Assembly: GCA_937887565.1 (NCBI GenBank)
Contig: CALABS010000018.1
Span: forward strand, 1-64,000
Direction: 5' to 3'
DNA from: an uncultured Rhodospirillaceae bacterium
Lineage (GTDB): Bacteria > Pseudomonadota > Alphaproteobacteria > Rhodospirillales > Magnetospirillaceae
DNA length: 64,000 nucleotides
Position numbers and translations under genes: made by a program. Shown in pieces: positions 8,882 through 17,881 of this stretch (within the stretch, counting starts at the first letter, position 1; each line of letters opens with the position of its first letter). The notes beneath the pieces are model-generated. The model did no database searches. It was not told the DNA's origin and was given only the letters and a program-made list of their open reading frames with translations.

Positions 8882-10024
8882 ATGCGTCGCGAACGGGGAC
8901 TGGTTCAGACCAGGCTTGCCGTCCTTCAGTTCCGCTTGGGGCGATGGGGCTGGCCGGTCCATGCCGGTGTGGTGGTCTGCACGGCGGCATTCCTGCTCCA
9001 CGACGGCGCGCCCGCGCCTGAAATCGGCTGGCTGACCGCGCTGGCCGTACTCAGTGTCATCCTGGCGGTCTATTGCCGTCTCGCCACGCCTCGATGGCAC
9101 CGGGGGTACCTGATGCTGACCGGTCTCGTCGGGCTCGCATGGGGAGGCGGGACGGCACTTGGTGCCGTCGCGATTCAGCACCCCAGGCTTTCGGCGACGG
9201 TGACGTCGCTTTGCTCGGCTCTCCCGCTGCTTGCCTTGGCCCATCTGCGGACCATGGAAACTCAGGGGGTCGCCATGGCGGTAATGATTGCCCTTTTCGG
9301 CGCGACTCTTCTGCTGCTGGCGAGGCAGATGAACGCCTCCCTCCGCGCCAATGTCGCCCTGCTTGCGGAACGCGAGCGCTTGCCGTCGGCGGGGGCTGTG
9401 TTCCGCGATGATCTGGCCTTCGTGCTCGGTGGCGCGAAGCAAGACCCACCCGGCAATGGCTCGGTGATTCTTGGGGATGCACGCGACCTGCCCGCATCGC
9501 TCGATGAGCGTTTTGACGTCGTCGTCACTTCTCCGCCCTACGCAAACAGGATGTCCTATATTCGAGAATTGCGGCCTTAAATGTACTGGTTGGGTTACCT
9601 CGTGAACGGCCGGGACGCCGGCGAGTTGGATTGGCTTGCCATTGGTGGAACGTGGGGTGTCGCCACAAGCCGTCTGGCGGACTGGTCGCCAAGCGGCCAG
9701 TGGTGGCTACCCGACGATCTTCCGCCCGTATTGTCCGGCATTGCTGGCGGCAACAATGCCAATGGGAAGCTACTCTCGAACTATGTCGCCAAATATTTCG
9801 AAGATATGTCGGCGCATTTCGACAGACTCCGGCACGTTCTCAACCCAGGCGCGCGGCTTCATTACATTGTTGGAAACTCGACATTCTAGGGCGTGCTGGT
9901 TCCAACGGAGAAAGTCTATGCGGCGATGCTCCAGGAATATGGGTTCACGGATATTGATGTGCAAGCAATCTGCAAACGCAATTCCAAAAAGGAACTAATT
10001 GAGTTTGACGTATCGGCCACCTAG
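8882..10024 (+). pseudogene. Chimeric remnant: sensor-like membrane domain joined to DNA methyltransferase C-terminal part
   Basis: One frame of 381 codons with two internal stops. Codons 1 to about 165 encode five or six hydrophobic helices followed by a short helical segment (LRANVALLAERERL), as in membrane sensor or GGDEF proteins, but no output domain follows. From about 9400 the sequence becomes a DNA methyltransferase: VILGDARDLP, then the catalytic motif TSPPYANRMSYIRELRP, then TAA (9578-9580). The same frame continues MYWLGYLVNG to VGNSTF, then TAG (9887-9889), then GVLVPTEKVYAAML to the final TAG at 10024. From memory of this family both stops sit where Tyr is expected. The methyltransferase N-terminus is missing, so the gene is dead as such. 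A truncated membrane protein could still be made. Base composition turns A/T-richer after about 9890. Confidence 0.75.
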
Positions 10025-10156
10025 CCGGCGGCGCATCGCGCAAGACGATCCTGCCCTTAGCGTCCCGCCATCCTCTTGACCACCATCAACCCCTTTCGCG
10101 GCCGGCATCCCCTACCCTCTCCCGATCGGCGAGGATTTCGGGGGGAGGTGATAGCG

Positions 10157-10324
10157 ATGAAGGATTCGCAGGTCGCGTTGCTGTTCGCCGCCACCGCCAT
10201 CCTGGTGACGGCGGTGGCCATGTTCCGGCAGGGCGCCATCGGGGTGAAGACGCTGGCGGCGGTGCTGGCGTCGACCATCGGGGTGACGGTGTTCCTGTTC
10301 GTCACCCTGACGGTCCCGCAATAG
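10157..10324 (+). CDS. Small two-helix membrane protein
   Basis: 55 residues with two hydrophobic helices (VALLFAATAILVTAVAMF and LAAVLASTIGVTVFLFVTL). The ATG at 10157 is preceded by a strong GGGGGGAGGTG Shine-Dalgarno, which decides the start; the longer frame upstream has no export or membrane character. No family is recognised. It is convergent with the DUF3072-like gene, six bases apart. Confidence 0.6.
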   Translation: MKDSQVALLFAATAILVTAVAMFRQGAIGVKTLAAVLASTIGVTVFLFVTLTVPQ

Positions 10325-10330
10325 GGCCGG

Positions 10331-10549
10331 TCAGCCCCGGCGTTCCAGGGCCTCGATGCGGCGGTCGGCCTCCTCGGCCGACAGCGAGGCGTCGAAAGGT
10401 TCGCCCAGCCGCCAGCACAAGGCCTTGAGGCGGTGGGACTGGTCGTCGCTCATGGGCGCGCGGTCCAGGTCGTCGTCGAGATCGTCGGGACTGAGATTGG
10501 CGCTTTCCAGCCATTGGCGGCGGTCGGGGAGGTCGATCTTGCGGGGCAT
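10331..10549 (-). CDS. DUF3072-like small protein
   Basis: 72 residues, acidic and soluble. The C-terminal half (SHRLKALCWRLGEPFDASLSAEEADRRIEAL) matches the pattern I know for DUF3072 proteins, in which a short helix, GEPFD and a second amphipathic helix recur. Function of that family is unknown. It starts 55 nt downstream of the UPF0104 gene on the same strand and may be co-transcribed with it. Confidence 0.65.
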   Translation of the reverse strand: MPRKIDLPDRRQWLESANLSPDDLDDDLDRAPMSDDQSHRLKALCWRLGEPFDASLSAEEADRRIEALERRG

Positions 10550-10604
10550 GGGCGGTCTCCTTCCTTATGGGGCGAAACACCGGGGTCCGCCCACGGTTCC
10601 ACGG

Positions 10605-12161
10605 TCATGGTTTTCGGAGTGGTTGCGGGTCCGGCTTCGCCGTCGCGGGGCGGCGGCTCCTCGCCGCCAGCACCGCCGCCACCAGGGCCACCGCCGCCAC
10701 CAGGTTGCCGCGCATGGCCCGCGCCCCCTCGTCGGCCGAGGCGAAGGACAGCAGCCGCGCCAGGCCGACGCTGTTGTCGTCGTGCCAGGTCAGCCACGCC
10801 GCCGCCGCCACCACCGCCGCCCCGGCGCCCAGCCATCCCAGCGACGGCCCGCCGGCCAGGCCCCGGAGCCGGAACAGCGGCGCCGCCGCCGCCAGGACCG
10901 CGCCGCCGCCCGCCATCACCGCCGCCGTGCCCCAATCCGGTCCCCGCAACAGCGCGAGCGCCGCCCCGCCGACCAGCCCGGCCAGCCCGACGCGGTAGCC
11001 CCAGGCGGCCTGGCGAGCCAAACCCCAGGCCGCCGCCAACAGCGCCGCCCCCATGGCCGCCGACAGCAGATGCGCGGGTTCGGCCAGCCAGCGGGGCAAC
11101 ACGGCCGGCGGCGACACCGCGCCGGTGAGCAGCAGCACGCCTCCGGCGACGAAGGCCGTCACCGCCCCGAGCGGAGGACCCAATTGCGCGATCCAGGTGG
11201 GTTCGGCGGCATGCCGCCGGCGGTGCACCAGCTCGAACACCGCCAGCACCAGCGCCCCCACCACCAGCGGCAACAGGTTGTAGAACACCCGGAACACCAG
11301 CAGGGCGGCCAGCAGCGGCTCGGGCCGTAGCTCGGGCAGCAGCAGCACCAGGGCGCCCTCGAACACGCCCAGCCCGCCCGGCACATGGCTGAGCGTTCCC
11401 GCCAGGGTCGCCACCACGTAGAGGCCGATGAAGGCCGGGTACGACACGGTCTCCAGCGGCAGCAGCACATAGAGGGCGGCGGCCACCAGCGCCAGGTCGA
11501 GGGCGGCCACCCCCATCTGGGCCAGGCTCATTCCCAGGGTCGGCGTGGCGACCTTCCATAGCCCCACCGCCAGCGGCCGCCGCGCCAGTCCGGTCCACGC
11601 CAAATAGAGGACCAGCACCGCCGCCGTCGCCCAGCCGACCCCGGCCGCCAGCCCCTGGGGCAGCCGCAGCAGCTGCGCCACCTTCGCCGATTCGGTGATG
11701 AACGCGACGGCCCCCAGCGCCGCCGCGCCCAGGGCGAAGGACAGGCCGGCGAAGGCCACCACCCCCGCGACCTCGCCCACGCCCAGGCCGAAGGCCGAAT
11801 ACATCCGCAGCCGCACGCCGCCGCCGGTCAGGATGGCGAAGCCGGCGTTGTGGCTGATGGAATGGCTGACGAACGAGACCAACGCCGCCCAGCCGCCGCC
11901 GATGGGCCGGCGGATATGGGCCAGCCCCAGCAGGTCGAAGCCCGACAACGCCGCGTAGCTGCCCAAGGCGAACAACAGCGCCGCCACCAGGGTGCCGCCG
12001 CCATAGCCCCGGGCGGCCTCGGCCACGAGATCGAGATCGAACCGCCCCACCGTCCGGTGGAGCACCCACAGGGCGAGCGCGAAGATACCGACGCTGAACG
12101 TGCCGGCCAGGGCGTTCCGCACCGACGGACGGCCCAGGACGGCCAGGGCACGCGACCTCAT
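10605..12161 (-). CDS. UPF0104 / MprF N-terminal-like integral membrane protein
   Basis: 518 residues, almost entirely transmembrane (about 12-14 helices). Segments such as SHSISHNAGFAILTGGGVRLRMYS and GTLSHVPGGLGVFEGALVLLL match the UPF0104 / lysylphosphatidylglycerol synthetase transmembrane family. The soluble aminoacyl-transferase domain of full MprF is absent, so it cannot make aminoacyl lipids by itself; a lipid-handling or flippase-like role is inferred from the family. It starts 35 nt after the RND permease stop on the same strand and may be the third gene of that operon. Confidence 0.8.
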   Translation of the reverse strand: MRSRALAVLGRPSVRNALAGTFSVGIFALALWVLHRTVGRFDLDLVAEAARGYGGGTLVAALLFALGSYAALSGFDLLGLAHIRRPIGGGWAALVSFVSHSISHNAGFAILTGGGVRLRMYSAFGLGVGEVAGVVAFAGLSFALGAAALGAVAFITESAKVAQLLRLPQGLAAGVGWATAAVLVLYLAWTGLARRPLAVGLWKVATPTLGMSLAQMGVAALDLALVAAALYVLLPLETVSYPAFIGLYVVATLAGTLSHVPGGLGVFEGALVLLLPELRPEPLLAALLVFRVFYNLLPLVVGALVLAVFELVHRRRHAAEPTWIAQLGPPLGAVTAFVAGGVLLLTGAVSPPAVLPRWLAEPAHLLSAAMGAALLAAAWGLARQAAWGYRVGLAGLVGGAALALLRGPDWGTAAVMAGGGAVLAAAAPLFRLRGLAGGPSLGWLGAGAAVVAAAAWLTWHDDNSVGLARLLSFASADEGARAMRGNLVAAVALVAAVLAARSRRPATAKPDPQPLRKP

Positions 12162-12196
12162 GCCCCGTCAACGCCGGTCGACGGGGCCGGGTTCCG

Positions 12197-15100
12197 CTAT
12201 TCCGCCGGCACAGACTCCTCGTGGGGCTCGCGCGCCTTGGCCGGCGGAAGGGTCACCGCGCGGTGGCGACGCGCCAGCAGGCTGTAGGCGGTCGGCACCA
12301 CGAACAGCGTGAACAGCGTCCCCACCGCGATGCCGCCGACGATCACCCAGCCGATCTGCTGGCGGCTCTCGGCGCCGGCGCCCGAGGCCAGGGCGAGCGG
12401 GATGGCGCCCAGCACCATGGCGCCGGTGGTCATCAGGATCGGCCGCAGGCGGAGGCCGGCAGCCTCGACGATGGCCTCGGCCATGGGCAGGCCGCGGTCG
12501 CGGAGCTGATTGGTGAACTCGACGATCAGGATGCCGTGCTTGGTGATCAGTCCGATCAGGGTCACCAGGCCGATCTGGCTGTAGACGTTCAAGGTGCCGC
12601 CGGCCAGTTTCAGGGCCAGCAGGGCGCCGGCCATGGACAGCGGCACCGTGACCATGATGATGAACGGGTCCACGAAGCTCTCGAACTGGGCCGCCAGCAC
12701 CAGGTAGATGAACAGCAGCGCCATCACGAAGGTCAGCCACAGCGCGGTGTTGGACGACTTGAACTCGCGCGACGAGCCGTTGTAGTCCAACTGGGCGTTG
12801 TCGGGCAGGACCTGGGTCCCGATGGCCTCCAGGTCGTTCAACGCCTGGCCCAGCGTGTAGCCGGGCGCCAGGTTGGCGGTGATGGTGGCGGCGCGCAACT
12901 GGTTGAAGTGGTTGAGCTCGCGCGGGGCCACCCCCTCCTCCAGGGTCACCAGGCTGGACAGCTGGATCATCTGGCCCTTGGCGCCGCGCACATAGATGGC
13001 GGTCAGGTCGTCGGGGTTGTTGCGGTCCACGTCCTCGACCTGGACCACCACGTCGTACTGCTCGCCCTCGCGCTTGAAGCGGGTGACCTGGCGGCCGCCG
13101 AGCATGGTTTCGAGGGTGCGGCCGATCTCCTCCACCGACAGCCCGGCGTCGGCGATGCGCTCGCGGTCCATGGTGACCCGGATCTGCGGCTTGTTGAGCT
13201 TGAGATCGGAATCGACGTTGATGAGGCCGGCGAGCTTGCGCGCCTCGTCCATGAAGGCGTCGTTCATCTTCTGAAGCTCGGCGTAGGGGGCCGAGGTCTG
13301 GATCACCACCTGCACCGGCTTCGACGAGGCGCGCTCGCCCAAGGAGGGCGGATTGACGGCGAAGGCCAGGATGCCCGGAATGCCCATCAGCTTCGGCATC
13401 AGCGACCGCGCCACCTCCATCTGGGATACGTCGCGGTCGCTCCAGTCCTTGACGCGCACGAAGGCCAGCATCTGGTTGACCACCGGCACGCCGGTCAGCA
13501 CGAAGCGGCGATCGATGACGGGGATCTCCTTGAGGAAGCCCTCGACCTGCTTGGTGTACTTGTCGATGTTGGCGATGGTGGCGCCCTCGGGGCCGATGCC
13601 GATCACCACGATGGTGCCGCGGTCCTCGGTGGGCGACAGTTCGGACTTCAGCGACAGCACGAGCAGCACCGAAGAGGCCGCCACCGCCGCCCCCACCGCC
13701 ACCACGATGGGGCGAACGGACAGTGACTTCGCCAGCACCCGTTTGTAGCCCTGGGTCAGCGCCTCGAGCCATCCCTCGATGACGTCGTAGATGCGCGAAT
13801 GGCGCGCTTCGTGGCGCAGGAGCCGCGAGCACATCATGGGCGACAGCGTCAGCGCCACGAAGCCCGACACCAGCACCGCCGCCGCCAGGGTCAACGCGAA
13901 TTCCACGAACAGTTTGCCGGTGCGGCCGGTCATGAAGGCCAGGGGAACGTAGACGGCGGCCAGGGTGATGGTCATGGCGACGACGGCGAAGGCGATCTCC
14001 TTCGATCCCTTGATGGCCGCCTCCATGGGCCGCATGCCCTCCTCGATGTGCCGGAAGATGTTTTCCAGCACGACGATGGCGTCGTCCACCACCAGGCCGA
14101 TGGCCAGCACCATGGACAACAGGGTCAAGGTGTTGACGGTGAAGTCCAAGGCGTACATCAGCGAGAAGGCGCCGATCAGCGACACCGGGATGGTCACCAG
14201 CGGAATCACCGTGGCGCGGAACGTGCGCAGGAAGAAGAAGATCACCACCACGACCAGGAGCACGGCCTCGGCGATGGTCTTGAACACCGCCTCGATCGAG
14301 CGCTCGATGAAGATCGAGCTGTCGTAGCCGATGTTGACGTCCATTCCGTCGGGAAGGTTGTCGCGGATCTCCGGCAGCACGGCGCGGACGGCGCCCGACA
14401 CGTCGAGGGGGTTGGCGGTCGACTGCTTGACGATGCCAAGCGCCACGGCGCCTTCCCCGTTGAATCGGGTGATCCGGCGTTCGTCGCGCGGCCCCAGCTC
14501 CACCTTGGCGACGTCGCGCAGGCGGACGAGATAGCCCTTTTCCTCGCGCAGGATCATGTCGGCGAACTGCTCCGGGGTGCGCAGGTCGGTCTCGGACAGC
14601 ACCGTGAACTCGCGCTGGTCGCTTTCGATGCGGCCGGCCGGGACCTCGACATTCTGGCGCATGAGGGCGTTCTCGACGTCCTGGGGCGTCAGCTTGTAGG
14701 CGGCCATGCGGGCCCGGTCCAGCCAGATGCGCATGGCATAGCGCCGCTCGCCGAAGATGCGCACGTCGGCGACGCCGGTGAGGTTCTGCAGCCGCGTGCG
14801 CACGAAGCGCCACGCATAGTCCGACACGAACAGCGGGTCGTGGCGATCGGAGGAAAAGGCCATATAGATGATCGGCTGGGCGTCGGCCTCGACCTTGGCG
14901 ATCACCGGTTCCTCGACGTCGTCGGGCAGGCGGCCGCGCACCCGCGACACGCGGTCGCGGACGTCGTTGGCCGAGGCGTCGGCATCGCGGGTGACCTTGA
15001 AGCGGATGGTGATCTGGCTGCTTTCCGATCGCGACAGCGACGACATCACCTCGATGCCCTCGATGCCGGCCAGCGAATCCTCCAGCACCTTGGTGACCTG

Positions 15101-15283
15101 GGTCTCGATGATCTCGGCGCTGGCGCCGGGATACTTGGTCTCGACGGTGACCACCGGCTCGTCGATGTTGGGGTATTCGCGAACCGGCAGGCGGTCGTAG
15201 GAGATCAGGCCCACTAGCAGGACCAGCAGGCTCATCACCGTGGCGAAGACCGGCCGGCGGATGCAGAGTTCGGGAAGTTGCAT
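12197..15283 (-). CDS. RND multidrug efflux permease (HAE1 family)
   Basis: 1028 residues, normal length for an AcrB/MdtC/MexF-type inner-membrane proton antiporter. The N-terminal helix (RRPVFATVMSLLVLLVGLISY) and the following PNIDEPVVTVETKYPGAS are diagnostic. The paired aspartates of the proton relay are present in LAIGLVVDDAIVVLEN. Two large periplasmic loops are present as expected. It lies 4 nt after the adaptor gene, so the two are co-translated as pump and adaptor; no TolC-type outer-membrane channel gene is in the window, so the pump must borrow one. Substrate cannot be told from sequence. Confidence 0.95.
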   Translation of the reverse strand: MQLPELCIRRPVFATVMSLLVLLVGLISYDRLPVREYPNIDEPVVTVETKYPGASAEIIETQVTKVLEDSLAGIEGIEVMSSLSRSESSQITIRFKVTRDADASANDVRDRVSRVRGRLPDDVEEPVIAKVEADAQPIIYMAFSSDRHDPLFVSDYAWRFVRTRLQNLTGVADVRIFGERRYAMRIWLDRARMAAYKLTPQDVENALMRQNVEVPAGRIESDQREFTVLSETDLRTPEQFADMILREEKGYLVRLRDVAKVELGPRDERRITRFNGEGAVALGIVKQSTANPLDVSGAVRAVLPEIRDNLPDGMDVNIGYDSSIFIERSIEAVFKTIAEAVLLVVVVIFFFLRTFRATVIPLVTIPVSLIGAFSLMYALDFTVNTLTLLSMVLAIGLVVDDAIVVLENIFRHIEEGMRPMEAAIKGSKEIAFAVVAMTITLAAVYVPLAFMTGRTGKLFVEFALTLAAAVLVSGFVALTLSPMMCSRLLRHEARHSRIYDVIEGWLEALTQGYKRVLAKSLSVRPIVVAVGAAVAASSVLLVLSLKSELSPTEDRGTIVVIGIGPEGATIANIDKYTKQVEGFLKEIPVIDRRFVLTGVPVVNQMLAFVRVKDWSDRDVSQMEVARSLMPKLMGIPGILAFAVNPPSLGERASSKPVQVVIQTSAPYAELQKMNDAFMDEARKLAGLINVDSDLKLNKPQIRVTMDRERIADAGLSVEEIGRTLETMLGGRQVTRFKREGEQYDVVVQVEDVDRNNPDDLTAIYVRGAKGQMIQLSSLVTLEEGVAPRELNHFNQLRAATITANLAPGYTLGQALNDLEAIGTQVLPDNAQLDYNGSSREFKSSNTALWLTFVMALLFIYLVLAAQFESFVDPFIIMVTVPLSMAGALLALKLAGGTLNVYSQIGLVTLIGLITKHGILIVEFTNQLRDRGLPMAEAIVEAAGLRLRPILMTTGAMVLGAIPLALASGAGAESRQQIGWVIVGGIAVGTLFTLFVVPTAYSLLARRHRAVTLPPAKAREPHEESVPAE

Positions 15284-15287
15284 GGGA

Positions 15288-16349
15288 TCAGCTCCCCGGC
15301 TGGGGGACGACGGCGACCGGTGTCCCCGGTTTCAGCTTCATCTGCCCGGCGGTGATGACGACATCGCCGGGCCTAAGCCCGTCGGTGATCTCCACCATGC
15401 CCTTCTGGCGCTTGCCGGTCTTGACCTGCCGCGGCTCGGCCTTGCCGTCGACGACCACGAACACCATGGACTGGGTGCCGCGCGGCACGATGGCTTCCTC
15501 GGGGACCGAAACGGCGTTGGCCGATTCGTCGATCTTGAGCGCCAGACGGACGAACTGGCCCGGGCGCAGGGCACCATCGCCGTTGTCGATGCGGGCTCGC
15601 ACCAGCAGGGCGCGGCCGTTGACGTCCACCGCCGGATCGACGGCATAGACCGTTCCGGAAAACCGACGCCCCGGATAGGCGTCGGCGGCGATGGCGACCG
15701 AAAGGCCCTGGCGGACCACCGGCAGGAAGAGTTCGGGGACGCGGAAATCCACCTTCATGACGTCGATGGCTTCCAGGTTCACGATGTCCTGCCCAGGTTG
15801 GACATAGGCCCCCACGCTGACCGAACGAAGGCCGACGATGCCGGCGAAGGGGGCGATGATGCGGGCCTTCTCCAATTGGGCGCGCGCCTGCTCGACCTTG
15901 GCATGATCGACCGCCAGCTTGGCCTCGGCCTCGTCGCGGGCCCGCACGGTGCCGGCCCCGCGCGAGGCCAGGTTGACCGCGCGCTCGGCATTGGCCTTGG
16001 ACAGGCCCAATTCCGCCTGCGCCTGCTGCAGCGACGCCGCCAGGGTCGACGAATCGAGACGCACCAGCACCTGGCCCTTGCTCACCCGCTGGCCTTCGTC
16101 GAAACCGAAGGCCTCGATTCGGCCGGCGATCTCGGGGCGCACCATCACCGCCTCGTCCGAGCGCAACGAGCCGACGGCGGTGATTTCGCGCGCGATCGCG
16201 CCAACCGTCACGGGCCGCGCCTCGACCGCCACCGGCCCGGCCGCGCCGGCCCCCGCCTGGGCGGCGGGTTCCTTCGACGGCCACAGCGCCCAGCCGCCGA
16301 CGATCGCGGCCAGGGCGACGACAAACAAACCCAAGATCGACTTGCGCAT
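15288..16349 (-). CDS. RND efflux periplasmic adaptor (membrane fusion protein)
   Basis: 353 residues. An N-terminal hydrophobic helix (ILGLFVVALAAIVGGWALW) anchors or exports it. The order lipoyl half-motif, helical hairpin with LQQAQAELGLSKANAERAV, second lipoyl half (ARIIAPFAGIVGLRSVSVGAYV), beta-barrel and membrane-proximal domain is that of AcrA/MexA adaptors. ATG at 16349 chosen because the hydrophobic helix follows at once; the frame extends 21 codons upstream without an ATG that fits. Transcribed from the TetR-operator region upstream, followed directly by the permease. Confidence 0.93.
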   Translation of the reverse strand: MRKSILGLFVVALAAIVGGWALWPSKEPAAQAGAGAAGPVAVEARPVTVGAIAREITAVGSLRSDEAVMVRPEIAGRIEAFGFDEGQRVSKGQVLVRLDSSTLAASLQQAQAELGLSKANAERAVNLASRGAGTVRARDEAEAKLAVDHAKVEQARAQLEKARIIAPFAGIVGLRSVSVGAYVQPGQDIVNLEAIDVMKVDFRVPELFLPVVRQGLSVAIAADAYPGRRFSGTVYAVDPAVDVNGRALLVRARIDNGDGALRPGQFVRLALKIDESANAVSVPEEAIVPRGTQSMVFVVVDGKAEPRQVKTGKRQKGMVEITDGLRPGDVVITAGQMKLKPGTPVAVVPQPGS

Positions 16350-16425
16350 GAAAGAATAAGCCTTTCGCCCGCCCGATCCTCTCCGGCAGGCTCCCGAGAT
16401 CCCCGTCCGCAACGGACTCGAATAA

Positions 16426-16447
16426 TTGAACTGAACGGTTCAGTCAA
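16426..16447 (-). promoter_or_regulatory. TetR-type operator overlapping the RND operon promoter
   Basis: A near-perfect palindrome centred on ACTGAAC-G-GTTCAGT, flanked by TTGA and TCAA, lies about 80-100 nt upstream of the adaptor start. On the minus strand it contains TTGACT, usable as a -35 box, so a bound repressor would block RNA polymerase. Such ACTGAAC/GTTCAGT sites are typical of AcrR/TetR repressors of efflux operons. No tetR gene is adjacent, so the regulator must be elsewhere. Confidence 0.7.
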
Positions 16448-16553
16448 TGAGGCACAGGACGGATTCGGCCCGCACCGCTTTCCCCCTTATGGGGATTTCC
16501 GTTCCGTATTATCCTGGCGACCCGAACGGACAGTGGCAAGAGGGTTGGGGAAA

Positions 16554-17864
16554 ATGATCCGTCTGGCGAACGTCTTGATCGTGGATGCCGATCATGCCCG
16601 GGCCGACGCGCTCGAGCGGCGCCTGGCCCATATCGGCTACCATGGCGCCATTGCCGACACGGTGGCGGACGGGCGACACGCGGCCCGAATGGAGCACCCG
16701 GACCTGATCCTGGTCGGCACCCCCCGCAACGGTGACGCCATCACCTTCGCCAAGGGACTCAAGGCGGATGGCGAAACCGCCGACATCCCGGTGCTTCTGG
16801 TCGCCGACACGGTGACCGCCGACCTGTGTGCCGCCGCCTTCGCCGCCGGCCTCGACGACATCCTGGTCGCCGGGTGCGGCGATGCCGAACTCGCGGCAAG
16901 ACTGCGGCCGCTGGGACGCCTTTCGACCATGCACGCGGAGCTTCGTCACCGGGCGTCGGTGGCGCGGCAACTGACGACCGAGGCCCGAGAGCGCGTCGAG
17001 GCGCCCGAGGCGGCGCGGCCATCGATCCTGGTGGTCGGCGACGACGCCGGCCCCATCGAGGCGGCGCTCAGTGGTGACGGCGAGATCACCACCACCGTCA
17101 ATCTCTACGACGCCGAGGATTTGCTGTCGCGCACCAATTTCGACGCCTGCGTGGTGTCCTTCCGCGACGAGGGCGACGCCGGCCTGCTGGCCTTCTGCTC
17201 ACAGGTCCGCAACAATCCCCGGCTGTTCAACCTGCCCATCCTGCTGCTGTCCCACGGCATCGACCCGTCCGCCGCCTACCGCAGCGGCGCCACCCGCGTC
17301 CTGGCCGGCCCAGTCGACCCGGTGATCCTGCGCACGTCGCTGCTGACCCTGGTGCGCCGCCAGCAGCTTCGGTGGGCCATCCGGTCGGCGCTGAACGACA
17401 GCCTCGAGGGCGCTTGCCGCGACGAGGCCACCGGCGCCTACAGCCGCGCCTTCTTCGACGCCTATGTGGAGGAGCGCCTGGCCGTCGCCCTCGGCCGCAA
17501 CCGCCACATGGCGGTGGCGTTCTTCTCGGCGCCGTCGGTGGCGGCGGTGGGGCGCCAGTTCGGCGACGATGCCCGCCAGCACCTGATCCTTCAATTGTGC
17601 CAGTGGATCACCGGCCTGGTGCGGGCGGAGGATTTGACCGCCGCCTTCGGCGAGCACGAGTTCTGCGTCGTGCTGCCCGACACGCCGCTGGCGGAGGCCG
17701 AGGTGGTGATGCATCGGATCGCCGGCGTCCTCGCCTATACCGACTTCGCGGTCCGCGAGGTCTACCAGCCGGTGAAGGTGTGGGTGCAGGTGGGGGCCAC
17801 CGATGCCCAGCATGGGGACGACGTCCCCGCCCTCCTCGCCCGCGCCCGCCGCAACCTGGGCTGA
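16554..17864 (+). CDS. PleD-like protein, two REC domains and GGDEF, all degenerate
   Basis: 436 residues: REC-like domain 1 (about 5-115), REC-like domain 2 (about 148-265) and a GGDEF-like domain (about 270-436), the layout of PleD. Active sites are lost: the phospho-acceptor Asp of REC1 is Gly (PDLILVGTPR), that of REC2 is Ser (FDACVVSFRD), and the GGDEF loop reads FGEHEF. It should neither be phosphorylated normally nor make cyclic di-GMP. Fold and length are intact with no frameshift, which suggests a scaffold or effector role rather than decay. The start follows an AGGG-rich ribosome site. A DsbA-family gene follows 17 nt later. Confidence 0.85.
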   Translation: MIRLANVLIVDADHARADALERRLAHIGYHGAIADTVADGRHAARMEHPDLILVGTPRNGDAITFAKGLKADGETADIPVLLVADTVTADLCAAAFAAGLDDILVAGCGDAELAARLRPLGRLSTMHAELRHRASVARQLTTEARERVEAPEAARPSILVVGDDAGPIEAALSGDGEITTTVNLYDAEDLLSRTNFDACVVSFRDEGDAGLLAFCSQVRNNPRLFNLPILLLSHGIDPSAAYRSGATRVLAGPVDPVILRTSLLTLVRRQQLRWAIRSALNDSLEGACRDEATGAYSRAFFDAYVEERLAVALGRNRHMAVAFFSAPSVAAVGRQFGDDARQHLILQLCQWITGLVRAEDLTAAFGEHEFCVVLPDTPLAEAEVVMHRIAGVLAYTDFAVREVYQPVKVWVQVGATDAQHGDDVPALLARARRNLG

Positions 17865-17881
17865 CGGGGACAGGCAACGCC

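Noticed and set aside
9578..9889. Programmed stop readthrough (pyrrolysine or other) in the methyltransferase frame
   Set aside because: The two stops differ (TAA, TAG), the protein is also missing its N-terminal half, and no recoding element is seen, so decay is simpler.
17372..17881. Longer open frame upstream of the DsbA-family gene
   Set aside because: This part is out-of-frame sequence of the PleD-like gene; the real start is the GTG at 17882, just before the CPWC motif.
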